This document shows, one piece after another, positions 9,177-18,067 of a stretch of DNA of 55,223 nt. The stretch covers positions 1 to 55,223 of the IMG/VR virus record IMGVR_UViG_3300025282_000042. One strand, given 5' to 3'. The translations under genes and the position numbers were made by a program. The first letter of the stretch is position 1. The number at the start of each line of letters is the position of its first letter. Source of the DNA: a virus. Under the pieces are notes generated by a model. The model had not been told where the DNA came from. It saw only the letters and a program-made list of their open reading frames with translations, and searched no databases.

Positions 9177-9728
9177 TTATCCGCTTCGTGGATTTTTAGG
9201 CCAGTCATAAAAAACTGCTGCTTTATTTCCAGCATCTAACATCTCTTGTGTAAGAACTGTCATTGCTTTTAAATTATCTACACTATCTTTTTCGTCAATA
9301 GCAGCCTCTAATTCTGCAGCTTTAGCTCTTAGATCAGTTCTCCATTGCATTAAATCAGCAGGAGGTTCCTTTTCTATATCAGCCTTTCTAATAATAATCC
9401 AGTCTGTCTTTCCAAGTTCAGAAGAAAGAACAGAATTAACTTGTGCTTTCATATTATCTTTTATAAAACTTACAGTTCTTTCATTTTTAGTTTGTGTAAT
9501 GTTTACACTATCCTCTCCTATAACAGGAGAACCTTCAGAACCAGTATAAAACATATCATCTTGATACTGTCCTGAGTAAATATATGGAAGAATACCTATA
9601 GCTTTTCTCTCTGCATCTGTCCAAGCAGATGAAAAAATACTTCTAGGATATTGAATTCCACTTAAAGTTAAAGGTCTAGGATTATTAATTGTTTGAATAA
9701 TCTTACCTTCAGAAATAACTGCCCACAT
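9177..9728 (-). CDS. Probable tail fibre assembly or small tail protein
   Basis: 183 aa. MWAVISEGKIIQTINNPRPL at the N-terminus and a helical C-terminal half (KAAELEAAIDEKDSVDNLKA) resemble small proteins often encoded beside tail fibres that act as fibre chaperones. It lies between the 821-aa LamG/SPRY-type fibre gene and the secreted protein gene. Assignment is by size, layout and loose resemblance only. Confidence 0.5.
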   Translation of the reverse strand: MWAVISEGKIIQTINNPRPLTLSGIQYPRSIFSSAWTDAERKAIGILPYIYSGQYQDDMFYTGSEGSPVIGEDSVNITQTKNERTVSFIKDNMKAQVNSVLSSELGKTDWIIIRKADIEKEPPADLMQWRTDLRAKAAELEAAIDEKDSVDNLKAMTVLTQEMLDAGNKAAVFYDWPKNPRSG

Positions 9729-9749
9729 CTGCTAGTTTCCTTTCTCTGT

Positions 9750-12215
9750 TTATCGTCCATAGATGGGAGGAAGTGTACCTCCACCACCAATGTCTGCCAT
9801 TGCCATATAAATTATATCATTTCCAGAACCATTAGGACCAGAATCTCCTACTCTTACTTTAAAACCTTCTGCAAGAATATCTATATCATAAGCTGATCCA
9901 CTTGATCCTTGTGTACCGTCGCCTTGAGCATTATTTAAATTAGCAAATAAAACTGTAGATAGAGTGCCGGGATTATATGTCATTGTTGCTGTGTCAATGA
10001 TGCCCCAATCTCTAGCCACATCTGCATTTTTCCAAATGATATATCTAGGTTTAAAACCTGTATAAATAAATGGACCGTTGGTAGCTCCAGTGCCTATATA
10101 TGCTCCTACTTTACATACTCCAGCTACTGATCTAAAACAATATGCTATCATAGCTGTGGAACTTTGGTTTGTTTCAGCAGAAGTCCCTAGACTGACAACA
10201 GTTGCTGTTGGTGCTGTACTATTATAAAGAGTTGCATCTGCTACAAATGCTACGGTACTATCTAATCTCAGAGAACCTGAAGCTGGACTACTATCAGCAT
10301 CTGCATGATAAACATTCCAGTCATCACCTCCGGGCAACTCCCTTATTATTACCATCTCTGGCGCACCACCCAATCCATGCCCAATTGTTGTATTTGATCC
10401 AGTACCAGTATAACTTACTATACTAAAATGATCTGCACCAGCAACACTGGTAGTACTATTGGTGTCTCCATTTTCATTAGTACTTGTAGTATTGCCACCT
10501 AACCATTGCCAAGATACAAACTTTTCTGTATTTGTATTAACCTGATCTAAGTTACCAACAGTAAAACCGTCAGAGCCAAAGGCAGTAAGTCCTTCTGATT
10601 CTGTAGTCTGAGCAGCAGTAGTATCAGATTCAATCTGTTTAGTAGTTCCTCTTACAGCATCATATAATGCATGAGAATCAGCAGCATCTCTGTTTTTAAT
10701 CCAAACAAAATCTGGCTGAAAACCTGTACCAGTATTGGCCTTTCCTCCAGAACCAATTGCAGTTCCGTTACCTGTATAAAGAACTGGATTAAAGTAATCT
10801 ATACCTTGATAAGTTGGTGCAGTAAACTCTGAAGAAGTTATTTCCCCAAAACCAGAAGGAACTGATGCAAGATTCCAAGTAGAACTAGGAAACTTTAAAG
10901 AAACAGTACCTGTATTTGTATCCAGTGCAGGAGTTATATTTGATGGAACAGAGGTAACTGTTGCATTTGTACCACCAGCAGGATCACCAGAACTAGCCCA
11001 TGTAACTGTGGTAGCACCAGAGGCAATCCTACCAAACCAGAATTTAGAATTATCTGCATCATATGCCATTGCAATTCTATCATTTGTAGACCAAGAAAAT
11101 AAAGCTGATCCTTCTGTATTGTCGTTTACAACCTTTCCATCATTTTGCATTCCCCAACTTAATGCTGTTCCTCCACAAGCAGCATCTAAGAAACTGCTTG
11201 ATTCTGCAAAACCAACTCTAGCCGATGCCACACTGTCCCAGTTTGCTTCCCAATACCATTTCCCAGTTGTTGGAATACCCAAGGTTACTCTCATACAGGC
11301 TCTTCCTGCACCGGGTCCAGCAGAGGTGAGATTACCTGATGACAGCGTAGGTAGTGTATCATCTGAGTGATCAATATAATTTATAGTTGGATACATTTTA
11401 CTTGGTGTATTTGTTGACTGATTACCAGAAGCTATACTTGATAAAGAGAAGTCATTATTATTAGAACTTTCGTCGTTTCCTAAATCAGAAGAATCATCAA
11501 AGGAAAGCATAAAACTAGTTCCACCAGCAGTAGAAGCTAGTGAAGTAATATCTGAATCTGATTTAGGTGAAAATTCAGAACCATTAGTTCCAAAGGTAAA
11601 AGCATCCAGAAAATCTGTTACGGCAACATCTCCATTTTGAATTGAATCCCCATCCAAGAAACATATCTGTGCCATATATGCATTAGCATAAACAGAAGAT
11701 GTTCTTGAGCGTCTTCCAATTTCATTTGCCTGATCATTATTCCAGTATGTCTCTCCAGCAGAAGAAGGATAAGCAGCACTACCAGTGCTTAGAGCCATTG
11801 CAACACCATTAATATAAATACTGATACGATCAGTTTCAGAACCTTCATTAGAATCATAAGATATAAGTGCATGATACCATGCAGTATCTCTCAATAAGGC
11901 TGTTGTATTTACATTCATTGAAGCATTGTCATCCTGCACCATTAAAAAGGTACTCGTAGTTGTATCCATTGCTACTCTAAATTCAGAAGTTCCGCTATTA
12001 GCAGAAAAGAAAACCATTTCTGTACCAACTGAATTTAATTCAAACCAAAATGATAGAGTCCAACGTGTTCTATTTCCTGCAGACCCCGGAGTTCTTGTTA
12101 AGTAATCAGCAGAACCATCAAGCCATATTGATTTGGGTATAAGACCACTATTAAAAGTAGTTGTTGTGGATTGTCCACCTGCTCCTAAAAGAAGATTGTT
12201 ACTAAATACACTCAT
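9750..12215 (-). CDS. Tail fibre / receptor-binding protein with LamG- and SPRY-like domains
   Basis: 821 aa. Residues about 25-165 (SIWLDGSADYLTRTPG, WTLSFWFELN, WYHALISYDSN, ISIYINGVAM) form a LamG/concanavalin-like jelly roll. About 315-430 (GKWYWEANWDS, WGMQNDGKV, DRIAMAYDADNSKFWFGR) is SPRY-like. The C-terminal third carries a repeated carbohydrate-binding-like pattern (WIKNRDA..., YIIWKNADVARDWGI). The start overlaps the stop of the preceding fibre as TAATG. These domains bind glycans in related phages. It is probably the main adsorption protein. Confidence 0.75.
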   Translation of the reverse strand: MSVFSNNLLLGAGGQSTTTTFNSGLIPKSIWLDGSADYLTRTPGSAGNRTRWTLSFWFELNSVGTEMVFFSANSGTSEFRVAMDTTTSTFLMVQDDNASMNVNTTALLRDTAWYHALISYDSNEGSETDRISIYINGVAMALSTGSAAYPSSAGETYWNNDQANEIGRRSRTSSVYANAYMAQICFLDGDSIQNGDVAVTDFLDAFTFGTNGSEFSPKSDSDITSLASTAGGTSFMLSFDDSSDLGNDESSNNNDFSLSSIASGNQSTNTPSKMYPTINYIDHSDDTLPTLSSGNLTSAGPGAGRACMRVTLGIPTTGKWYWEANWDSVASARVGFAESSSFLDAACGGTALSWGMQNDGKVVNDNTEGSALFSWSTNDRIAMAYDADNSKFWFGRIASGATTVTWASSGDPAGGTNATVTSVPSNITPALDTNTGTVSLKFPSSTWNLASVPSGFGEITSSEFTAPTYQGIDYFNPVLYTGNGTAIGSGGKANTGTGFQPDFVWIKNRDAADSHALYDAVRGTTKQIESDTTAAQTTESEGLTAFGSDGFTVGNLDQVNTNTEKFVSWQWLGGNTTSTNENGDTNSTTSVAGADHFSIVSYTGTGSNTTIGHGLGGAPEMVIIRELPGGDDWNVYHADADSSPASGSLRLDSTVAFVADATLYNSTAPTATVVSLGTSAETNQSSTAMIAYCFRSVAGVCKVGAYIGTGATNGPFIYTGFKPRYIIWKNADVARDWGIIDTATMTYNPGTLSTVLFANLNNAQGDGTQGSSGSAYDIDILAEGFKVRVGDSGPNGSGNDIIYMAMADIGGGGTLPPIYGR

Positions 12216-13819
12216 TATGAATATGCCTTTGTTAGTAAAGCTTGGACATCTGTAGATGTATGAACTATATAATCTAATCTATCAATTGCATTTCCATCTG
12301 TTGACAAGGTAGGTGCTTCACCTCCTGCAAAATCCCAACTACTTCCATAAGCAAGAGTTTGAGAACCTGTTCCATCCTGTACAATAAATATACTTCCTAC
12401 TTGTCCTGCAACACAATTCGTTGGATTATCTAATGTTCTGTTTCCTGCCAGTGTAACTGTAAAGTTTTGTCCTGCATTAAAATCTACAGAAATATTTGTT
12501 CCATCTGTTAATGCATTAATATCTGCAACTGCTGCAGTTTCTATTCTTAAGTTTTTTCCCAAAAGAGCATTGATTCCTATAGCAACAGCACTAACATAAA
12601 AATCTGTTCCTGATACAATTCCTGTTAGGGTTCCTCCTGCCAAAGGAAGGTGATTACCTATGCTTGTAGCCAAAGCTGCAGAAGTAGTAGCTATAAGAGT
12701 GTTTGTAGTTCCTATACTTGTAGCTAAAGCTGTAGAGGTAGCAGCAACACGAGTATTTGTAGTTCCTATGCTTGTTGCTAAAGCAGAAGAAGTTGCCGCA
12801 ATAAGTGTGTTTGAGTTACCTATACTTGTAGCTAGTGCAGCAGAAGTAGCTGCAAGCACAGTATTAATAGATGTTATCGCATTAATATTAGTTGTGATAT
12901 TTGTATTAGAATTACCTATGCTTGTGGCTAAAGCTGCAGAAACAGTAGCTAGTTCTGCATCAGTAGCAAAGCCACTACCATCACCTATAACAGAATTAAT
13001 AGATGTTATTGCATTAGTATTCGTTGTAATATTTGTATTAGAATTCCCTATACTCGTTGCTAGGGCTGCAGAAGTAGTAGCAATAAGGGTATTTGTCGTT
13101 CCTATACTGGTTGCCAAAGCAGCAGAAGTTGTTGCAATAAGAGTATTTGTAGTCCCTATACTTGTTGCCAAAGCTGCAGATGTTGCTGCAAGAACTGTAT
13201 TAACAGATGTAATTGCTGCCTTATTTACTGATGTTAAAACACTAACTGCAGCTACATCACTAGTACTTGGAATAGCACTTCCACCAATATAAATCTGTGT
13301 TGTAGCATAGACATTGGCTGCTGAAACAGCCCCAGAAAATTCTGCTGCTACACCAGAAACCTTTGTTGTAAAACTCCCTGTCCCTGCGACAAAATTAGTT
13401 GCGCTTAAACTTGTTGTAAATCCACCAACTACACCAGCTAAATTTGTTGAAACAGAGACTGTTCCAAAACTTTGATTAGTCTGTAACTGAATAACTCCTT
13501 CTTTAGTTATTCCTGCAGAAGGATCAGTTGCTACACCTGTTCCTGTCCCATAGGTAGTTGCTGCACCTACAGAAGTTAATGTACCAGTAATAGAAACAAA
13601 TTCATTTATTGCAGAAACAGAAGCTGTTAATGCGACACCACCAATTTCAAAAGTTCCGTTTACATTCACAACAGCATTACTCAATTGAAGGGCAGAGTTT
13701 GTACCATCACCACTTTCAATTGTTCTTACTGTTGAATCAATACCATCATTAGTAGATACAGCTACTTTTAAAAGTTGCTTATATGTATTAGCTATTTGTT
13801 TTCCTGTTAAGTCAGTCAT
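12215..13819 (-). CDS. Repetitive tail fibre protein
   Basis: 534 aa from the ATG at 13819, which overlaps the preceding stop as ATGA. A longer TTG start at 13831 is less likely. Residues about 200-390 consist of some ten near-identical units of the type AATSAALATSIGTTNTLI, separated in two places by NITTNxNAITSIN spacers. This is typical of a trimeric rod-like fibre shaft. The C-terminal domain of about 95 aa is homologous to that of the 307-aa fibre. Repeat number is likely to vary by recombination. Confidence 0.78.
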   Translation of the reverse strand: MTDLTGKQIANTYKQLLKVAVSTNDGIDSTVRTIESGDGTNSALQLSNAVVNVNGTFEIGGVALTASVSAINEFVSITGTLTSVGAATTYGTGTGVATDPSAGITKEGVIQLQTNQSFGTVSVSTNLAGVVGGFTTSLSATNFVAGTGSFTTKVSGVAAEFSGAVSAANVYATTQIYIGGSAIPSTSDVAAVSVLTSVNKAAITSVNTVLAATSAALATSIGTTNTLIATTSAALATSIGTTNTLIATTSAALATSIGNSNTNITTNTNAITSINSVIGDGSGFATDAELATVSAALATSIGNSNTNITTNINAITSINTVLAATSAALATSIGNSNTLIAATSSALATSIGTTNTRVAATSTALATSIGTTNTLIATTSAALATSIGNHLPLAGGTLTGIVSGTDFYVSAVAIGINALLGKNLRIETAAVADINALTDGTNISVDFNAGQNFTVTLAGNRTLDNPTNCVAGQVGSIFIVQDGTGSQTLAYGSSWDFAGGEAPTLSTDGNAIDRLDYIVHTSTDVQALLTKAYS

Positions 13820-14094
13820 ACTTGATTCCAATCCGTAGCTTCATTTTCCCATAAAGTTGTAGCAGCATCCCAAGTTATATTTCTTCCACCAGTATCTGGT
13901 CCTCTAGGATTTCTTATTGCTATATTATCTTTTACATTAGGAGATTTATTTAAAGGACTATTTTTTAAATCATAAGCACCTTCCCAATCTTCTGGACATA
14001 CCAGCATCCCATAACTATTCATTCTCATAACTCTATGAGGATACTGAAATCCACAAATGTCACATATAGCTAATGCTCTTTTATTTGTAGCCAT
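13816..14094 (-). CDS. Small putative zinc-ribbon late protein
   Basis: 92 aa. The N-terminal CDICGF with a later VCPEDWEG gives three Cys in a zinc-ribbon-like layout, although a fourth ligand is not obvious. The C-terminal part is Asn/Trp rich. The gene is translationally coupled to both neighbours (stop/start overlaps at 14094 and 13816-13819), between a gp4-like adaptor and a fibre. A structural or assembly role is inferred. The family is not recognised with certainty. Confidence 0.6.
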   Translation of the reverse strand: MATNKRALAICDICGFQYPHRVMRMNSYGMLVCPEDWEGAYDLKNSPLNKSPNVKDNIAIRNPRGPDTGGRNITWDAATTLWENEATDWNQV

Positions 14095-14768
14095 TAATAC
14101 ACATTAATCTTTGGTAATAAATACATGCTTGCTCTCTCTTTGTCTTCAACCATAGCTCTTGAAAGAAGCTCTTCATAATTTCCTTTTAACATTGCTATTC
14201 TTGTATCTGCAACCAGAGGACGTTTCATAGACATATAATAAGCTAAACCACAAGTTAAAGGAGGAAGAAATCTTTTTGGAAGATCAGCATTCTGACCTTC
14301 AGATTTATTTACATCTTGAAGTTCACTTATCTTTTCTATCTTTAAAACATCTGTAGAATTTTCTGGTATAGGCCAGATAAAGACTGTAGGTTTACTTTGA
14401 TTACGTTTAATAGTATATTGACTAGCTCTGCCAGTTTGTCCCTTTTGAGGAATATGAAGATACTCTTCAAAAGAAATTCTTGTGGCAGCGATATCTACAT
14501 TATCTCTATTTACAATAAGCTGAAGAGCATCTATTGCAGACTCATCCAGATCATAAGATGTAACACTAGCAGATACAGTAACTAGAGTAGTTTGTGTAGA
14601 CCACAAAAGAATGCCTCTATTCTGCCAGTCTTTCAACATAAGATTAATTGATCTTCTGGCAGAAGCTGGCTCATGACCAAGAGTTTGTTCACCCCCAATC
14701 ATTTCCATTGCTTCCTGTATAACTTCGTCTATATCCAGATCAAAATTATATGTTCCTGATAAAGCCAT
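14094..14768 (-). CDS. Head-to-tail adaptor / tail accessory factor (P22 gp4-like)
   Basis: 224 aa. The N-terminal helical pattern (YNFDLDIDEVIQEAMEMIG, then ARRSINLMLKDWQNRGI-LLW) and the following beta segment match the P22 gp4-type tail accessory factor family. Members bind beneath the portal and close the head after packaging. It pairs with the gp10-like gene at 5930-7789. The stop/start overlap at 14768 links it to the upstream Lys-rich gene. A second adaptor-like protein is encoded at 16968-17657. Confidence 0.68.
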   Translation of the reverse strand: MALSGTYNFDLDIDEVIQEAMEMIGGEQTLGHEPASARRSINLMLKDWQNRGILLWSTQTTLVTVSASVTSYDLDESAIDALQLIVNRDNVDIAATRISFEEYLHIPQKGQTGRASQYTIKRNQSKPTVFIWPIPENSTDVLKIEKISELQDVNKSEGQNADLPKRFLPPLTCGLAYYMSMKRPLVADTRIAMLKGNYEELLSRAMVEDKERASMYLLPKINVY

Positions 14769-15025
14769 TAAATCTGTCCACCTTTTTTATAACCGTTCAT
14801 TACTTTATTTCTTCCCACAAGACCACCTCCTGCAGCTTTTCTAAAACTAAGACTAGCAATTTTAGGCATAAATCCCTTTCCTTTGGTCAGTCCTTTTTCT
14901 GATTCTAAAAGAAGACCATACTCTTCTAATTCTCTAGGAGTAAGTTTAGATACATCAATAGGATTTGGTCGTACCTTACCCTTTTTAGATTGGGAAAGAA
15001 AACGATATTTTGTGGGATAGCCCAT
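14768..15025 (-). CDS. Small basic late protein with KKGG tail
   Basis: 85 aa from the ATG at 15025, which overlaps the previous stop as TAATG. Lys/Gly-rich, ending GRNKVMNGYKKGGQI. It is the third of a run of basic proteins (16726, 15627, 15025) that share Lys-Lys-Gly-Gly elements. It may bind DNA or be packaged in the capsid (inference). No recognised domain. Confidence 0.6.
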   Translation of the reverse strand: MGYPTKYRFLSQSKKGKVRPNPIDVSKLTPRELEEYGLLLESEKGLTKGKGFMPKIASLSFRKAAGGGLVGRNKVMNGYKKGGQI

Positions 15026-15624
15026 TAATGCTTTCCTGTTGCTCCCCATCCTCTTTTTGCAGCACCAACACCCATAGGACCACCCTTTTTAAATCCATAG
15101 GTTCCTCTTGGTTTTCTTGTAGCTTTAGCAACGTCTCTTCTACCTTTCATAGACATTTTCTTACCAGCTTCTTTACCTCTGGTCATGCCTAGCTGCTCAT
15201 CTTTTCTTGCATCATAACCCTGTTGCATTTTACCGCCTCCGGCATATCTCCTGCGTTTAGCCTCAGACATAGTACCTGATCTTGATTCTTCTGCAGGAGA
15301 CAGTCCTACACGACTCATTTTCTTTGGCATAATTTTCCCTCCCTTTTTAAAGTCTAGATGGTCTGGAATCCATCTTTCTTGAGTAAGACGAAATTTAGCT
15401 GCATTTAATACAGAAGGACTAGCCTCTTTTCCTTCCATCAGTTTAGCAGTCCTATCTAAAAACCTCATAGCTTTTTGTTCAGCTTCTTTTTTACCCACAT
15501 CTTGCTTTTCCATAATATCATTAACAAGATAAGAGGGTGGTGTAGTAAACTTCTTAGTTGCCTTTCTTTTTCTTGGCTTTAGACGTTTAGCAACTCCTTT
15601 AGCTACTCGACTCAATATTGGCAT
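15025..15624 (-). CDS. Lys-rich late protein with C-terminal RGWGAT motif
   Basis: 199 aa from MPILSRVAKG at 15624 (AAAGGAG upstream). The longer form from 15657 is less likely. It is highly basic (RLKPRKRKATKKF), with KKGGK repeats and ending GVGAAKRGWGATGKH. The neighbour at 15627-16523 ends GVGQAMRGWGATMKRRT, so the two share a C-terminal tag. Such tags may direct proteins into the capsid (inference). Candidate nucleoid-like internal protein. Confidence 0.65.
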   Translation of the reverse strand: MPILSRVAKGVAKRLKPRKRKATKKFTTPPSYLVNDIMEKQDVGKKEAEQKAMRFLDRTAKLMEGKEASPSVLNAAKFRLTQERWIPDHLDFKKGGKIMPKKMSRVGLSPAEESRSGTMSEAKRRRYAGGGKMQQGYDARKDEQLGMTRGKEAGKKMSMKGRRDVAKATRKPRGTYGFKKGGPMGVGAAKRGWGATGKH

Positions 15625-15626
15625 AA

Positions 15627-16523
15627 CTATGTTCTCCTTTTCATTGTAGCACCCCAACCACGCATAGCCTGTCCTACACCTCTTGGTTTAGAAGCTGATT
15701 TTCTTTTGGTCTTTTTAGATTTAATTGAACCGCCTTTTTTCTTTAAGGTCAACTTTCCGCTTTCTACTAATTCCATTAACTCTTTGACTTGAGGCTCAGT
15801 TACGCCTTCTTTGAAGCGATCACCCATCATATCATGAATATAACTTGCAGGAGGAGCATATTCTCCTGTTCCTTTTATTCCTTCAGGATATTTGCTACTT
15901 TTTGCCACAGACTTTGCCTGACCTGTCATTTTGAGCCTTCTTTTTTGAGCTTGAGACAGTCCTGTGGGAAGCTTTACTTTTGAAAGAGGTGGACCTTCTT
16001 CAACAGGATTATACATACGCTCACCAAATTCATCAAAATATTTGAGCTTTTCTGCTCCTGTAGCTTTATCGCCTACATATTCTTTTCTAAGACCCGGACT
16101 TGATCCCCTCGGAGGTACATAATTAGGATCAGTTTCTCTCATCTGTCTTTGTTGTTCTTTTAAGAAGTCTCGCCACCGTTTAGGAACTCCTTCAGTTCTA
16201 GTTCTTGTAGGCTTGGGTTTGACTGCAGCTTTCTTTCTATCAGCAAGAATCTTTGTAGCTTCTTTTCTATCTACACCTAGCTCGTCCATAATCTCTTTAA
16301 CGGCAGCAGGAATTCTTCCTCTAGAAGTTCTTTTTCTTCCTCTTTTACCTTTCTTAGCTTTAGGTTTAGTTTCAACTTTAGCTTTAGGTTTAGCTTTAGC
16401 TTTAGGTTTAGGTTTAGCTTTGGGTTTGGTAGCTTTCTTAATTACTTCATCACTATCACCCATAATATCTTGACCCCATTTAAGAAGTCTTTTTCCTGCT
16501 TTTCCTGCTATTCCTGCTGGCAT
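15627..16523 (-). CDS. Histone-like Lys/Ala/Pro-rich protein
   Basis: 298 aa. Residues about 25-70 are a KPKAKPKPKAKAKPKAK-type tract resembling histone H1 tails, followed by RGRKRTSRGRIPAAV. A helical middle and the shared C-terminal GVGQAMRGWGATMK motif follow. It probably binds DNA, perhaps packaged with the genome or condensing it before packaging. The codons of the tract are themselves repetitive (GCTTTAGGTTTA in the plus strand), so replication slippage may change its length. Confidence 0.65.
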   Translation of the reverse strand: MPAGIAGKAGKRLLKWGQDIMGDSDEVIKKATKPKAKPKPKAKAKPKAKVETKPKAKKGKRGRKRTSRGRIPAAVKEIMDELGVDRKEATKILADRKKAAVKPKPTRTRTEGVPKRWRDFLKEQQRQMRETDPNYVPPRGSSPGLRKEYVGDKATGAEKLKYFDEFGERMYNPVEEGPPLSKVKLPTGLSQAQKRRLKMTGQAKSVAKSSKYPEGIKGTGEYAPPASYIHDMMGDRFKEGVTEPQVKELMELVESGKLTLKKKGGSIKSKKTKRKSASKPRGVGQAMRGWGATMKRRT

Positions 16524-16527
16524 AATA

Positions 16528-16725
16528 TTAATCCTTATAGGTTATTTCTTTACCGGGTTCATAGTCTACAACGACATCCTGCTCTGGTCCCTGAACTGCT
16601 GGTCCTTTTCTTGCAGCACCAAAACCTTGCCCCGTTGGATTACCTGTAACTTCTTTCATAGCTTTTTCATAAGCTGCGTAACCTTTTGCATCATATGAAT
16701 AATGTTTTCCTTTAAATGTAGGCAT
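16528..16725 (-). CDS. Small late protein, unknown
   Basis: 65 aa, MPTFKGKHYSYDAKGYAAYEKAMKE onward, with an acidic end. No signal or membrane segment. Sits 4 bp upstream of the histone-like gene and directly abuts the 80-aa basic gene. Conserved-looking but not recognised. Confidence 0.6.
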   Translation of the reverse strand: MPTFKGKHYSYDAKGYAAYEKAMKEVTGNPTGQGFGAARKGPAVQGPEQDVVVDYEPGKEITYKD

Positions 16726-16968
16726 TTAACTTCTCCCTCTTTTCATTTTTTTAAAAGTCATAGCAAGTCTAGCACGTTGTCCTAATTTACCCGGTTTTTT
16801 TGCAGCAGCCTTTAATGTAGCTGGAGGAATTGTTTTTCCTTTTTTAATACCTAAAGATTTTCTTAAAGCTCCGGGTTTCTTTATTGCTTTTTGTATCCAC
16901 TTTTTATCTTTTGCCACTTTTCTATTTCCTTTCAGTTCTCTTGGAATATCACTTCTGCTAATTGCCAT
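16726..16968 (-). CDS. Small strongly basic late protein
   Basis: 80 aa, over a quarter Lys/Arg, ending TFKKMKRGRS. Its start overlaps the stop of the adaptor-like gene at 16968, so the two are coupled. Composition suggests nucleic-acid binding or an internal capsid protein. No known family is recognised. Confidence 0.6.
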   Translation of the reverse strand: MAISRSDIPRELKGNRKVAKDKKWIQKAIKKPGALRKSLGIKKGKTIPPATLKAAAKKPGKLGQRARLAMTFKKMKRGRS

Positions 16969-17657
16969 CAGGGAGAACCCTGTATAATTGGATCAGCAGA
17001 ACCTGCAGGACTTGCAGCAACTGCCATATCGTCTTGCCTTGTTCTTCTGGCTTGATTTCTTAATCCATCAATAGCTGTTTTAAATTCTGCTTGCCAGATA
17101 GGAACTGTATCAAAACTTTTATTGAAAAGAGAAGCTTCAATCATGCAAGCATAGAAGAGCGCATCGTAACAAAAATCAGAAAAATAGTTGTTAGGAGCAG
17201 CAGATGTAAGGGTCGCAGGTCTGGAAACATGAAGCACCTCCCCATCATAAGTTGATGTCGGTGTAGGAGCTAAGTAAATAGCTGTATTATTTCTCATTGC
17301 ATAATATTTTGGCTGTCCTACGGAAGCACTCACATAGGGCCAAAAATCATAAATAAATTCTTGTGTTCTTGGAAGTAAACTAATTCTACTGTTTGCAGTT
17401 CCTACAGGAGCAGAAACAGAAGCAGATACAAGAATGTTAAAGTTTCTTACAATCCTTGTTCCACTTGGTAAAGACACAAGAGGATTATTAGCTGAAACAG
17501 CTATTGAAGTAAATGTATTTAATCCGTAGTCATCCAGTTGTGTGACTAAACGATTTTCTGCCTTATTAATAAAATACTCTATGTGAGTAGTAAATTCTGT
17601 TCCATCATTTTCAGCAGTATTTTGAATATCTGTTACAAGTGTAGAATAAGAAGGCAT
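16968..17657 (-). CDS. Phage head-tail adaptor protein (gp4/DUF6682-like)
   Basis: 229 aa. The N-terminal helix pair (STLVTDIQNTAENDGTEF, HIEYFINKAENRLVTQLD) followed by beta segments and a helical end (FKTAIDGLRNQARRTRQDD) is the layout of phage adaptor proteins below the portal. It follows the capsid block by three genes. It may form the connector together with the 14094-14768 product. Family assignment is by pattern memory. Confidence 0.6.
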   Translation of the reverse strand: MPSYSTLVTDIQNTAENDGTEFTTHIEYFINKAENRLVTQLDDYGLNTFTSIAVSANNPLVSLPSGTRIVRNFNILVSASVSAPVGTANSRISLLPRTQEFIYDFWPYVSASVGQPKYYAMRNNTAIYLAPTPTSTYDGEVLHVSRPATLTSAAPNNYFSDFCYDALFYACMIEASLFNKSFDTVPIWQAEFKTAIDGLRNQARRTRQDDMAVAASPAGSADPIIQGSP

Positions 17658-17662
17658 ATAGT

Positions 17663-18007
17663 TTACCCATAAAAAACGGTTAGAACGGCGGCACTTGAAG
17701 GTGCAGAAACTTTAATTACACCACTAGCTTTTGGTCCATAATCTCCTAAATAAATATCTGCTCCAGCTACAGCTTTAAACTTTGTAACAGCACCAACAGT
17801 ATTAGAGGAAACACCTCCTGCTACATTAACTTGCTTCTCGCCAGTAATTAAATATGTTCCTGCTACATCAGCATACAAGGCATATATTCTTGTAAAAGAG
17901 TCATTGGTATTACTTGAATTCAAAGTAACTGAAGTTGTAATATCAACAAGCAGCCCACTTCCAGTTCCACCACCATCAACCATTGCGGTTTTAATATTCG
18001 ATGACAT
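17663..18007 (-). CDS. Putative capsid decoration or head fibre protein
   Basis: 114 aa, Gly/Thr/Ser/Val-rich all-beta composition, no Cys. It is first after the major capsid gene, downstream of a terminator hairpin. The position next to the capsid gene and the beta-rich composition suggest a head decoration or stopper protein. Not recognised. Confidence 0.55.
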   Translation of the reverse strand: MSSNIKTAMVDGGGTGSGLLVDITTSVTLNSSNTNDSFTRIYALYADVAGTYLITGEKQVNVAGGVSSNTVGAVTKFKAVAGADIYLGDYGPKASGVIKVSAPSSAAVLTVFYG

Positions 18008-18020
18008 ATTTTATCCCTTT

Positions 18021-18057
18021 TAAAAATATAAGAAGGAGGGATTTCTCCCTCCCTCTT
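18021..18057 (-). terminator. Intrinsic terminator after the major capsid gene
   Basis: In the minus reading direction a hairpin with a 12-position stem (AAGAGGGAGGGA / TCCCTCCTTCTT, one mismatch) and a 4-nt loop is followed by TATATTTTT. It sits 10 bp after the capsid stop. It probably terminates part of the transcripts, giving capsid mRNA in excess over tail genes. Confidence 0.8.
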
Positions 18058-18067
18058 AATGGTTGAA

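Noticed and set aside
12660-13292. 210-aa plus-strand frame opposite the fibre gene
   Set aside because: Antisense shadow of the repetitive fibre shaft. Low-complexity Val/Ala/Ser translation, no ribosome site, and the opposite strand encodes a clear fibre.
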